Shown here piece after piece: positions 20,739 through 29,022 of a DNA stretch of 47,194 nucleotides; the first letter of the stretch is position 1, and each line of letters opens with the position of its first letter. Source of the DNA: an uncultured Clostridium sp. (GTDB taxonomy: Bacteria; Bacillota; Clostridia; TANB77; CAG-508); the NCBI GenBank assembly GCA_948441945.1, contig CAOJQV010000008.1, positions 1-47,194 of the forward strand, read 5' to 3'. Below the pieces are notes generated by a model. That model made no database searches, was not told where the DNA came from, and worked only from the letters and a program-made list of their open reading frames with translations. Position numbers and translations under genes: made by a program.

Positions 20739-21131
20739 ATGAAGTTAAAAACAGTCTTAATTATTATTTTAATATTTGTTATAAATTTAATGTTTTTTAA
20801 TGTGCATATAGTAAAAGCAACAGATAGTGGTGTTTCGGGCGTTTTTGAAGGAGGAGACAAGTTCGTTTCAGCTGGTAAACAAGGAACTTTTAAAGTTGAT
20901 GAAAGTGAACTAAAAAAAGCATCTGATACTGTATATAATATATTACTATTTGCAGGAATAGCAGTAGCTGTTATTATGACATCAATTTTAGGAATTAAAT
21001 TTATGATAGGTTCTGCTGAAGAAAAAGCTCAAGTAAAAGATACATTAGTTCCATTTGTTATAGGGTGTATAGTTGTATTTGGAGCATTTGCAATATGGAA
21101 GATATTTATAACAATTGGAAACAGAATATAA
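20739..21131 (+). CDS. VirB2/TrbC-like pilin 2
   Basis: A 130-aa protein with a signal peptide (1-24, 'VKA|TDSG'), a Gly/Lys-rich mature start, and two membrane helices around 'GIKFMIGSAEEKAQVK'. ATG 20739 is chosen because AGGTG lies 6 nt upstream; a GTG at 20730 is part of that ribosome site. It is the most divergent of the three paralogues, with an Arg at its C-terminus (GNRI), and may be a minor pilin. Confidence 0.75.
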   Translation: MKLKTVLIIILIFVINLMFFNVHIVKATDSGVSGVFEGGDKFVSAGKQGTFKVDESELKKASDTVYNILLFAGIAVAVIMTSILGIKFMIGSAEEKAQVKDTLVPFVIGCIVVFGAFAIWKIFITIGNRI

Positions 21132-21203
21132 ATAAGTTATTAAAATTTACTTAGAAAACTAGGTAATTTATATAGAAAAAACAAATTAAAAGGAGGTATA
21201 AAT

Positions 21204-21557
21204 ATGAAAAAAACAATGAAAGTACTTACAATACTATTATTAGCTATAATATTAATTACTATTACAACAAATGCATTTGCTGTTGGAGGGGAATTAAAAC
21301 CAAGTAGCGTTAGTGCAACTTTTGCAGATGATGATGGAGGATTATCAGCAAAAGCTGGAAAAATAGTAGGAATGTTAAGAAATATTGCAATTGTTGCTTC
21401 AGTAGTTATAGTAACAATATTAGGTATTAAATATATGCTTGGTAGTGTTGAAGAAAAAGCAGAATATAAAAAATCTTTTATGCCATTAATTGTAGGAATG
21501 GTAGTAGTTGTATCAGCAACATCAATTGCATCATTTATATTTAATATGGCAAAATAA
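21204..21557 (+). CDS. VirB2/TrbC-like pilin 3
   Basis: A 117-aa protein with a signal peptide ending at 'ANAFA' (about residue 27), a short acidic mature start ('FADDDGG'), and two membrane helices around 'GIKYMLGSVEEKAEYK', almost the same loop as pilin 1. It has the strongest ribosome site of the three (AAAGGAGG). A terminator follows, which may let the pilins be made in excess over the rest of the apparatus. Confidence 0.78.
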   Translation: MKKTMKVLTILLLAIILITITTNAFAVGGELKPSSVSATFADDDGGLSAKAGKIVGMLRNIAIVASVVIVTILGIKYMLGSVEEKAEYKKSFMPLIVGMVVVVSATSIASFIFNMAK

Positions 21558-21564
21558 TTTTATG

Positions 21565-21595
21565 AAGGAGATTCTAAAAAGGGGTCTCTTTTTTT
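21565..21595 (+). terminator. Terminator after the pilin genes
   Basis: A stem of about 10 pairs with some G-U (AAGGAGATTC / GGGGTCTCTTT) is followed by a T-run. It probably reduces read-through from the pilins into the PrgI-VirB4 genes, which have their own TATAAT at 21689-21694. Confidence 0.7.
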
Positions 21596-21737
21596 ATGCA
21601 TTTTTAAATAAGATATTACAAAAACATTACAAAAGTATTAAATTTCCACTTTTTTGATAAAAACTATACATTTTTCCACAAATTATGTTATAATTTATAT
21701 GTATAAATATAAATATTAGGATATGGAGGAAAATAGT

Positions 21738-22088
21738 ATGCAAACCCATGAAATACCAAGAAATTATAAAGGAGAAGGAAGAATATTATATATTTTTTCA
21801 AGAAAAGCATTAATATATACAGCTGTGGGAGCTGGAATAGGACTAATATTTTATTTTATGTTAAAAATGGTAGGATATTCTATGATAGGACTTATTATTA
21901 CTCTTATTTTTGCAGTAATAGGATTTGGGATAGGAACTTTAAAGGTACCAGAGACAACAGCATTTGAAATAACGAGAAAGACAGGTGGAGAAAACATAGA
22001 TGAGATTATTTTAAGATGGATTAAATTCAAAAATAATGGCAGAAAAGTTTATATATATAAAGAGGAGGAAACAAAAGATGAGCAATAA
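21738..22088 (+). CDS. PrgI family T4SS protein (VirB3-like)
   Basis: A 116-aa protein with two adjacent membrane helices (about 21-40 and 45-66) flanked by 'HEIPRNYKGEGRILYIFSRKA' halves and ending in a charged tail. I recognise this as the PrgI family (PF12666), the VirB3 counterpart of Gram-positive T4SSs, which normally lies just before virB4. The ATG at 21738 is chosen because GGAGG lies 8 nt upstream; an earlier ATG at 21723 contains that ribosome site. It overlaps the next gene by 11 nt. Confidence 0.82.
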   Translation: MQTHEIPRNYKGEGRILYIFSRKALIYTAVGAGIGLIFYFMLKMVGYSMIGLIITLIFAVIGFGIGTLKVPETTAFEITRKTGGENIDEIILRWIKFKNNGRKVYIYKEEETKDEQ

Positions 22089-23313
22089 TCAAATGATAAA
22101 TATATTAACAATTGTATTAGGAATAATGATTAGTATATTAGTTGTTCTATGTATTGTATTTTTAATGTTAAAGTTGAATAGTAAAAAAGGAAATAAAGAT
22201 AAAACTAATAAAAATAACGATAAAAAGAATAATACAAAGAAAGCTACACCAACGCAACAAAGTTATACAAAAGAATCTATTTTTAAATTTATGGAATTTG
22301 ATAAAATAAATGATAATATGATAGTTCAAAAAGATGGAAAGAGATTTTTAATGGCTATCGAATGCCAAGGTATAAATTATGACCTTATGTCAGGACTAGA
22401 AAAAAATAGTGTTGAACAAGGCTTTTTACAATTTTTAAACACATTAAGGTATCCAATTCAAATATATGTTCAAACAAGAACTGTAAACTTAACTAGCAGT
22501 ATAAATACATATAAAGATAGAATGAGCGAAATTTCTAAACAATATGCAAATAAACAAATGGAATATAATCAAAAACTTAAATCTGGACAATATTCTGAAA
22601 GAGATTTAGAAATGGAAAAATTTGAAATAGCAAGGCAAAGAAATTTATACGAATATGGTGTAGATATAGTAAGTAATACAGAAAAAATGAGTTTAAATAG
22701 AAATATTTTAAGTAAACATTATTATATTATAATACCATATTATCCAGAAGATTTGGCAAATAGTGATTTTGATAAAGAAGAAATATCAGGTTTAGCATTT
22801 TCAGAATTGTATACAAAAGCTCAAGCAATAATAAGTTCATTATCAGTTTGTGGAATAAATAGTAAAGTACTAGATTCTATGGAACTAGCAGAATTATTAT
22901 ATGTTGCATATAACAGAGATGAGTCTGAAATATTTAATCTAAGAAAAGCATTAAATGCAGGATTTGAAGACTTATATTCTACGGCTCCAGATGTTTTAGA
23001 TAAAAGAATGAAAGAATTAGATTTAAAAGCAGAAGAGGAAGCAATTATAAAAGCAAATGAAGTTGTTATTAATGTTATGGAAGAAAATGAAAAACAAAGA
23101 AGAGCAAAACGTAAAGAGGCAGAACTAGATAGACTTATAGATCAAATGGCAATGGCATTAATTGAAGAAAACAAAAGAGCAATAGGAGAAGATGTGGCAC
23201 AACAAGCTATTGAAAAAATAGAAAATGAGGAAAAAACAAAAGAAGAGGGAGGAGAAGAAGATGTCAAAGAAACAAAAGCAAAAACAAAAGCTAGAAGAAG
23301 AGCAACAGTTTAA
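22078..23313 (+). CDS. VirB4 N-terminal-module protein, membrane-anchored
   Basis: A 411-aa protein with an N-terminal membrane helix (about 7-30), a Lys/Asn-rich linker, and a domain with the VirB4 N-terminal pattern: 'SIFKFMEFDKINDNMIV', then 'GINYDLMSGLEK', then 'PIQIYVQT'. 'AQAIISSLSVCGI' and 'LAELLYVAYNRDES' then match the usual end of that module. The rest is a long charged coiled coil with a basic tail. No P-loop is present. It overlaps the ATPase gene by 53 nt, so the two halves are probably made together. GAGGAGG lies upstream of ATG 22078. Confidence 0.78.
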   Translation: MSNNQMINILTIVLGIMISILVVLCIVFLMLKLNSKKGNKDKTNKNNDKKNNTKKATPTQQSYTKESIFKFMEFDKINDNMIVQKDGKRFLMAIECQGINYDLMSGLEKNSVEQGFLQFLNTLRYPIQIYVQTRTVNLTSSINTYKDRMSEISKQYANKQMEYNQKLKSGQYSERDLEMEKFEIARQRNLYEYGVDIVSNTEKMSLNRNILSKHYYIIIPYYPEDLANSDFDKEEISGLAFSELYTKAQAIISSLSVCGINSKVLDSMELAELLYVAYNRDESEIFNLRKALNAGFEDLYSTAPDVLDKRMKELDLKAEEEAIIKANEVVINVMEENEKQRRAKRKEAELDRLIDQMAMALIEENKRAIGEDVAQQAIEKIENEEKTKEEGGEEDVKETKAKTKARRRATV

Positions 23314-25228
23314 TGAATACTTAGAAGAAAATGTTAGGACATTAAGAAAAAAGACTATAAAAGAATTAATAGCACCATCTGGAATAGATGCATCAAATAT
23401 AGACCACTTAGAAATTATTTCAAACACTAATAGATATGCAAGAAGCTTTTTTGTATCATCTCTTCCTAGAATGTGTACATTTCCAGAATTATTTAGAGAT
23501 ATGTATATGTTTGGAGATATAAATACTTCTATATATATAAATCCAGTTAAAGAAGAAAAATCTCAAAATGATTTAAATAGAGTTATAAACGAACTAGAAA
23601 CAGAAAGAATTGTTGCAGCAGATAAAGGTAATATAAATAGGGAAAGTACAATTTCTCAAAAAAGATTTGAAGCTGAACAATTAAGAGATGAAATAGCTGC
23701 AGGATTTAATAAATTATATGAAGCTTCAATTATATCTACAATTTTTGCTTATAATATGGAAGATTTAGATAGATACACTAAATTATTATCTTCTGAAATG
23801 TCAAAAACATTAGTTGGAATAAAAACTGCGTGGGGAATGCAAGAAGATGCATTTAAATCAAACTTACCATTTATGAATGATAAGATAAATAAAACACATA
23901 CATTTGATAGAAATTCAATGGGAACAGTATTTCCATTTACAACATCAGAGGTTGGACATTCTACAGGTGTTCCTCTAGGATTTAATAAACAAACAGGTAC
24001 GCCAATATTGTTTGATAATTTCCACTCATCACTTACAAATTATAATATGGTTATATTTGCTAAGTCAGGTGCTGGAAAGTCAGTTACAATGAAAACTTTA
24101 ATTTCAAGGTCTTCAGTTCTTATGGGAATAGAAAGTCTAGCATTAGATGCAGAAGGTGAATATACAATTGTGGCAGAAAGTTTAGGAGGAATAAATGTTG
24201 TAATAAGTCCTAATTCAAAAACAGTTATTAATCTTTTTGACGTTGAAACAGAAATGGTAAAAGATGAAATTACAGGAAAAGAAAGGATGACATTAAACAT
24301 TGAAAATAAAGTAGAAGATGTTACACAAGCGTTACTTACAATGGCAAGAGGAAGTACACGTTCTGATGAAGTAAATGAGCTTACTAAACAAATTATTGCT
24401 GAATCTGTTGCAGAAGAATATGCAGCACTTGGAATTAATAGTAATCCAGAAAGTTTATATAAAACAGATAATGGGAATTTAATTAGAGGTAACTTATTTT
24501 CAAAAGAGAAAAAAGATATGCCTACAATAGGTTCTTGGTATAGAAGAATTGAAGGAAAGGCTAGGGAGAACGTAAATCAAGATTATCAATACCATTATAG
24601 TTATTTATTAAAAGTTATGAAACAATATATTAGAGAATATGATGGTCAAATGGCATATTTTGATGGACAATCTACATTTGAATTATTAGAAGGAGCACCT
24701 TTTATTAATTTGGATATATCACAACTAGAAGAAAGATTTGCAAGACCACTTGCACAACAAATTTTACTTTCATGGATTTGGGAGAAATTTGTTAAGAAAA
24801 ATAGTGAAGATAAAAAGAAAGCTACACAAAAGAGAGTTTTAGTAGATGAAGCGTGGATGTTATTGCCATATCCTGAAGCTGTAGATTTCTTAAATAAAAT
24901 GGCTAGACGTGCTAGAAAAAGAAATGTTTCACTTGCTATTGTTTCTCAAAGATTTCAAGATTTTTATGAGAAACCAGAAGCACAAGCAGTTCTTACATCT
25001 TCAGATACAAAATTATTTTTAGCACAAGATAAATCTGAAATACAATACTTAAAAGAGGTGTTTAAACTTTCAGAAGGAGAAGCAAACTTTTTAGTAACTT
25101 GCCAAAAAGGTGAGGGACTATTAAAAGTAGGAGCAGATTCTGCTATATTAAAAATTATGCCAACGAGAAAGGAATTTGAATTTGTTGAAACAAACTTAAA
25201 TCAAATTGCAAAGAGAAATAATGCCTAA
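23261..25228 (+). CDS. VirB4-family T4SS ATPase (C-terminal ATPase half)
   Basis: Powers assembly or transport of the T4SS at the inner face of the membrane. The 655-aa protein has Walker A 'AKSGAGKSV' near residue 270, Walker B 'VLVDEAWMLL' near 526, and then 'ARRARKRNVSLAIVSQRFQD', the typical VirB4/TraC motif C region. The N-terminus is a Lys/Gln-rich coiled coil that may pair with the tail of the preceding protein. ATG 23261 follows GGAGGAG; an ATG 36 nt earlier in the same frame lacks a site. Confidence 0.92.
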   Translation: MSKKQKQKQKLEEEQQFNEYLEENVRTLRKKTIKELIAPSGIDASNIDHLEIISNTNRYARSFFVSSLPRMCTFPELFRDMYMFGDINTSIYINPVKEEKSQNDLNRVINELETERIVAADKGNINRESTISQKRFEAEQLRDEIAAGFNKLYEASIISTIFAYNMEDLDRYTKLLSSEMSKTLVGIKTAWGMQEDAFKSNLPFMNDKINKTHTFDRNSMGTVFPFTTSEVGHSTGVPLGFNKQTGTPILFDNFHSSLTNYNMVIFAKSGAGKSVTMKTLISRSSVLMGIESLALDAEGEYTIVAESLGGINVVISPNSKTVINLFDVETEMVKDEITGKERMTLNIENKVEDVTQALLTMARGSTRSDEVNELTKQIIAESVAEEYAALGINSNPESLYKTDNGNLIRGNLFSKEKKDMPTIGSWYRRIEGKARENVNQDYQYHYSYLLKVMKQYIREYDGQMAYFDGQSTFELLEGAPFINLDISQLEERFARPLAQQILLSWIWEKFVKKNSEDKKKATQKRVLVDEAWMLLPYPEAVDFLNKMARRARKRNVSLAIVSQRFQDFYEKPEAQAVLTSSDTKLFLAQDKSEIQYLKEVFKLSEGEANFLVTCQKGEGLLKVGADSAILKIMPTRKEFEFVETNLNQIAKRNNA

Positions 25229-25251
25229 ATTAGGTAGGAGGTTTTAACTTT

Positions 25252-28032
25252 ATGAAGTTTATAGAAAATAAAAATATATTTAATAAAATAATAATTGCAA
25301 TAATAGTAGTATTAGTTTGTGGATTCTGTTTTTCAAGTAAAGTTCAAGCAAAGGAAGATGGATTAGAGGGAAAACTAGTTGCACCAGTTGCTAATTTATT
25401 TGTAGTTATAGGTGATGGAGCAATGAGTATATTGCAAAGTGCAATATTTCATATAGACACATCTCTTATAAATATAAATACATCGTCAAGTTTTTGGGCC
25501 AAATTTATAGTAGTAGTTGCTGCTATCGTTATAGCAGCTGTATCAATAATAGCAGTTGTGGCTTCAGGTGGAGCGTTACTTAGTATTGTAGTTGGTGTAA
25601 TAAAAGTAGTTTTAGTTACTGGAGCTGTGACAACTATAACATTTCCTATTACAACGGGACTAGTAGAAGGAAGATTACCAGAGTCATTTTATTTGCCATT
25701 ATATTCAATTACACCACAAGAAATATTTGCTAATAAAATACCATTATTAGATGTAGACTATTTTAATACAATGGATTCTATTAAATTAAGTGATGGCTCA
25801 ACAATGGAGTCTACAGCTGCAGTTTTAAAAACAACAGTTTCTAATTGGTATACTATTTTAAGAGATATAGCATTAGTTGCATCATTATCAATATTAGTAT
25901 ATATAGGTATAAGAATAATGATTTCAACAACTGCATCAGATAAGTCGAAATATAAGCAGATGTTAATGGACTGGATAGTTGCAATATGCCTATTATTTAC
26001 AATGCATTATATTATGTCTTTTTCTAATTTGGCAGTTAATAAAGTTATAAAAGTAATTGATACAACAGGTATTAATCCAGACTCTACAACAAATACTGAA
26101 ATACAGCAACCAGAGTTTTATACAATTAGTGATAAAAAGGTTGTAAAAAAAGCTTATGAGACCTTAGTAGAAAAAGCAGATGGAAAATCTCCTTATGATG
26201 GTTATTTTACTAATGGAAAAGATGGAGAGATGTATTGGCCAGCAGAGAATTTTATGCAACAAGCTAGAATTAATGCACAACTATTAGATGATGAAAATGA
26301 AACATATATTGCTTTAGGATGGAAATTAATATATGTAGCTTTAGTTGTATTTACATTTATATTTTTATTTACATATTTAAAAAGGGTTTTATATATGACC
26401 TTTTTAACAATAATTGCACCATTAGTTGCTCTTACATATCCTATTGATAAAATGAATGATGGAAAAGCACAAGCATTTAATACATGGTTTAAAGAATATA
26501 TATTTAACTTATTAATACAACCTATGCATTTAATATTGTATATGATATTAGTTGGTTCTGCTATGGACTTTGCAAGTAAAAATATAATATATGTTTTAGT
26601 AGCATTATTCTTTATGGTTCCTGCAGAAAAACTATTACGTACATTTTTCGGATTTGAAAAGGCTAAAACACCAGGATTATTTGCTGGACCTGGAGGAGCA
26701 GCTCTTATGATGTCAGGATTTAAAGGTTTACTAGGCAAAAGACCACCATCTTCATCTAAATCATCTTCAAGTAGTAGCAGTAGTAGCAGCAGTAATGCAG
26801 ATGGAAAATCTAGACTAAGATTTAATGAAAAATTTGATAAAGCAGGTGCTATGTTAGGTCAAGAGCAACCTGGAAGAATTAATGATACTGCAAATAATAT
26901 ACAAAATAATGATAATGAGTTAGACCAACAAAAACAAACAGAATTAAAGAAGAAACAGGAAGAAGAGAAAAAGAAACAAGAGGTAGCAAGAAAAAGACAA
27001 GAATTACAACAACAACTAGAACAAGAAAGATTAAGAATGGAAAATGAAAGATTGCAACAAGAAATGGAAAGACAAGCAAGAGAACAAAGTGCGCAACAAT
27101 ACAAAGATGAACAACAACAAGTGGGACAAGGTATAAAAAATGCAAAAGTTAAATTATCAAATACTGTAGCTGGAAGAACGACAAGAAAAATTAGAGGAGC
27201 CGTAGGATCACCTATAAGAATGGCAAGACAACATAATAGAATAGTAGATGCAGGAGCAAGAGCAGTAAGTGCAGGATTAGGTACAGCTAAATATACAATG
27301 CATAAAGGACTTGAGAATTATGGAAATAAAATAAAAGAATTTCATCCTGTTAAAACAGGTGCTAAAGTTGCATTAAAAGCAGGTCTAGCAACAGAGGCAG
27401 CAATAGCAGGTGGATTAATTGCAGGATTTTCAGGAAGTCCTCAAACTACTTTCCAAGGTGCGGTAGCTGGTGCCATGGGAGGTTATAAATTAGGAGGAGC
27501 TCTTGGTGATAGAGTAGTAGATAGTGTAGGAATATCAGAAAATACAAAAGAATTCTTCAAAGACTCATATTATGGAGAACAAAGAGATGAGCAAAGAATG
27601 AAAGAATATACTAGCGATTTTACTAAAAATTATGACAATCAAATAGCATTAGAAAGAAAAATAGGAAATAAACAGGAAGCAAGAAAATTTATGAAAGAAG
27701 CAGCAGGGACTTATGTTTCTAATGGTATAACAGATATTGATGATTTAGCAGCAGGATACTTAATGGAAAAAGAAGGAATTAAACAAAAAGATGGAACCAT
27801 TAGAAGTATAAATAGAGATATGGCTATTGCTGGAGTAAAATATGGTAAGAGATTAGGTGGAAAACCAGGAGATATGAAAGAAAAAGATAGAAAAGAATGG
27901 CATACAACAATTGCTAATGAATTAGGAAGCCATAAAGCATTCAATAGTTCTAATATGGATAAAGATAAAAAGACGGATGAAGTATTTGATGTAGTTAACT
28001 CTTACTATGATTACAAAAAAAGATATAATTAA
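25252..28032 (+). CDS. VirB6/TrbL-like polytopic T4SS protein
   Basis: A 926-aa protein with a signal peptide or first helix (about 10-34), then several membrane helices (around 60-80, 85-135, 205-225, 240-260, 365-385, 388-405, 420-445 and 448-465). A cytoplasmic tail follows with a run of about 15 Ser near residue 500, a Gln/Glu/Lys/Arg coiled coil (about 560-630), a Gly/Ala-rich hydrophobic segment near 705-750, and a charged end. A multi-helix core plus long soluble tail, placed after VirB4, fits VirB6. AGGAGG precedes the ATG. Confidence 0.75.
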   Translation: MKFIENKNIFNKIIIAIIVVLVCGFCFSSKVQAKEDGLEGKLVAPVANLFVVIGDGAMSILQSAIFHIDTSLININTSSSFWAKFIVVVAAIVIAAVSIIAVVASGGALLSIVVGVIKVVLVTGAVTTITFPITTGLVEGRLPESFYLPLYSITPQEIFANKIPLLDVDYFNTMDSIKLSDGSTMESTAAVLKTTVSNWYTILRDIALVASLSILVYIGIRIMISTTASDKSKYKQMLMDWIVAICLLFTMHYIMSFSNLAVNKVIKVIDTTGINPDSTTNTEIQQPEFYTISDKKVVKKAYETLVEKADGKSPYDGYFTNGKDGEMYWPAENFMQQARINAQLLDDENETYIALGWKLIYVALVVFTFIFLFTYLKRVLYMTFLTIIAPLVALTYPIDKMNDGKAQAFNTWFKEYIFNLLIQPMHLILYMILVGSAMDFASKNIIYVLVALFFMVPAEKLLRTFFGFEKAKTPGLFAGPGGAALMMSGFKGLLGKRPPSSSKSSSSSSSSSSSNADGKSRLRFNEKFDKAGAMLGQEQPGRINDTANNIQNNDNELDQQKQTELKKKQEEEKKKQEVARKRQELQQQLEQERLRMENERLQQEMERQAREQSAQQYKDEQQQVGQGIKNAKVKLSNTVAGRTTRKIRGAVGSPIRMARQHNRIVDAGARAVSAGLGTAKYTMHKGLENYGNKIKEFHPVKTGAKVALKAGLATEAAIAGGLIAGFSGSPQTTFQGAVAGAMGGYKLGGALGDRVVDSVGISENTKEFFKDSYYGEQRDEQRMKEYTSDFTKNYDNQIALERKIGNKQEARKFMKEAAGTYVSNGITDIDDLAAGYLMEKEGIKQKDGTIRSINRDMAIAGVKYGKRLGGKPGDMKEKDRKEWHTTIANELGSHKAFNSSNMDKDKKTDEVFDVVNSYYDYKKRYN

Positions 28033-28051
28033 TATTTAGGGGGCTATAATT

Positions 28052-29002
28052 ATGTATAATTTAATTAGACTTTTTAATCAAAATAGAAAGAAGATTATTT
28101 GGATTATATTAATTATAGTCTCAATAATTTTATTAATAAATTTATTAAACGAGATATCTAAAAACAAAAATCAAACATCTAATTCTATAAATAATAATTA
28201 TAATATAAGTAATTCAATTGAAGAACTAGTATCAGATAAATCTGTAATTAGCGGAGATACTATTTCAGGAGTTAAGTTACAAAAAGATGTAGATATTATA
28301 AAAGAATTTATAGAAAATTGTATTGAGAAAAATATAGAAGGAGCATATAACTTACTTACAGATGAATGTAGAGAAGTAATGTTTTCAAGTGTGGATGAGT
28401 TTGAATATTTATATCACTCATCAATATTTAATAATGGTAAAGTATTATATACAATAGAAAATTTAACGGATGATACATATATAGTTAAATTTTCAGAAGA
28501 TATACTTTCAACAGGTAATATAAACAATAATAAAACATTACAAGATTATATTACAGTTGTTAGTGAAAATGGAGAAAAAAAATTAAATATTAATAGTTAC
28601 ATAGGAAGAAATTATAAAAATAAAACTACGGAAGATAATGATATAGACGTTGAAGTAGTAAGTATAGATACATATATGGATTATGAAATATATAATTTAG
28701 CAATTACAAATAAATCTAGTAAAAATATTATAATTGATACTAATGATGATGTAAATTCTATATATTTATTAGATAATAATAACATGAAATACTATTTTTA
28801 TAATGCAGAAATTATAGAAAGTAGATTATTAGTTAAAAGTAAATTGACAAATAATATATCAATAAAATTTAATAATTCTTATAGTTCTAGTAGAAGAATA
28901 ACAGAATTAGTTTTTTCAAAAATAGTTTTAGATTATAATAATTATAAATCAAGCGAAGACAAGGAAAATTATGAGTTCTATCAATATCATGTTAGAGTAT
29001 AA
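28052..29002 (+). CDS. Bitopic T4SS-associated protein, possibly VirB8-like
   Basis: A 316-aa protein: short cytoplasmic N-terminus, one membrane helix (about 15-33), an Asn/Ser linker, and an outside domain. The part around residues 85-185 ('IKEFIENCIEKNIEGAYNLL', then 'FSSVDEFEYLYHSS') has the helix-helix-sheet order of an NTF2-like fold, the fold of VirB8 and TcpC; this assignment is inferred. A second beta-rich domain follows. It resembles in plan the protein at 31771-33105 of the same operon. Confidence 0.55.
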   Translation: MYNLIRLFNQNRKKIIWIILIIVSIILLINLLNEISKNKNQTSNSINNNYNISNSIEELVSDKSVISGDTISGVKLQKDVDIIKEFIENCIEKNIEGAYNLLTDECREVMFSSVDEFEYLYHSSIFNNGKVLYTIENLTDDTYIVKFSEDILSTGNINNNKTLQDYITVVSENGEKKLNINSYIGRNYKNKTTEDNDIDVEVVSIDTYMDYEIYNLAITNKSSKNIIIDTNDDVNSIYLLDNNNMKYYFYNAEIIESRLLVKSKLTNNISIKFNNSYSSSRRITELVFSKIVLDYNNYKSSEDKENYEFYQYHVRV

Positions 29003-29022
29003 AAATGAAGGAGGGTATATAT

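Noticed and set aside
26859-27145. Cys/Ser/Phe-rich and Val/Leu-rich minus-strand ORFs
   Set aside because: They are shadows of the Gln/Glu/Lys coiled coil of the VirB6-like gene.
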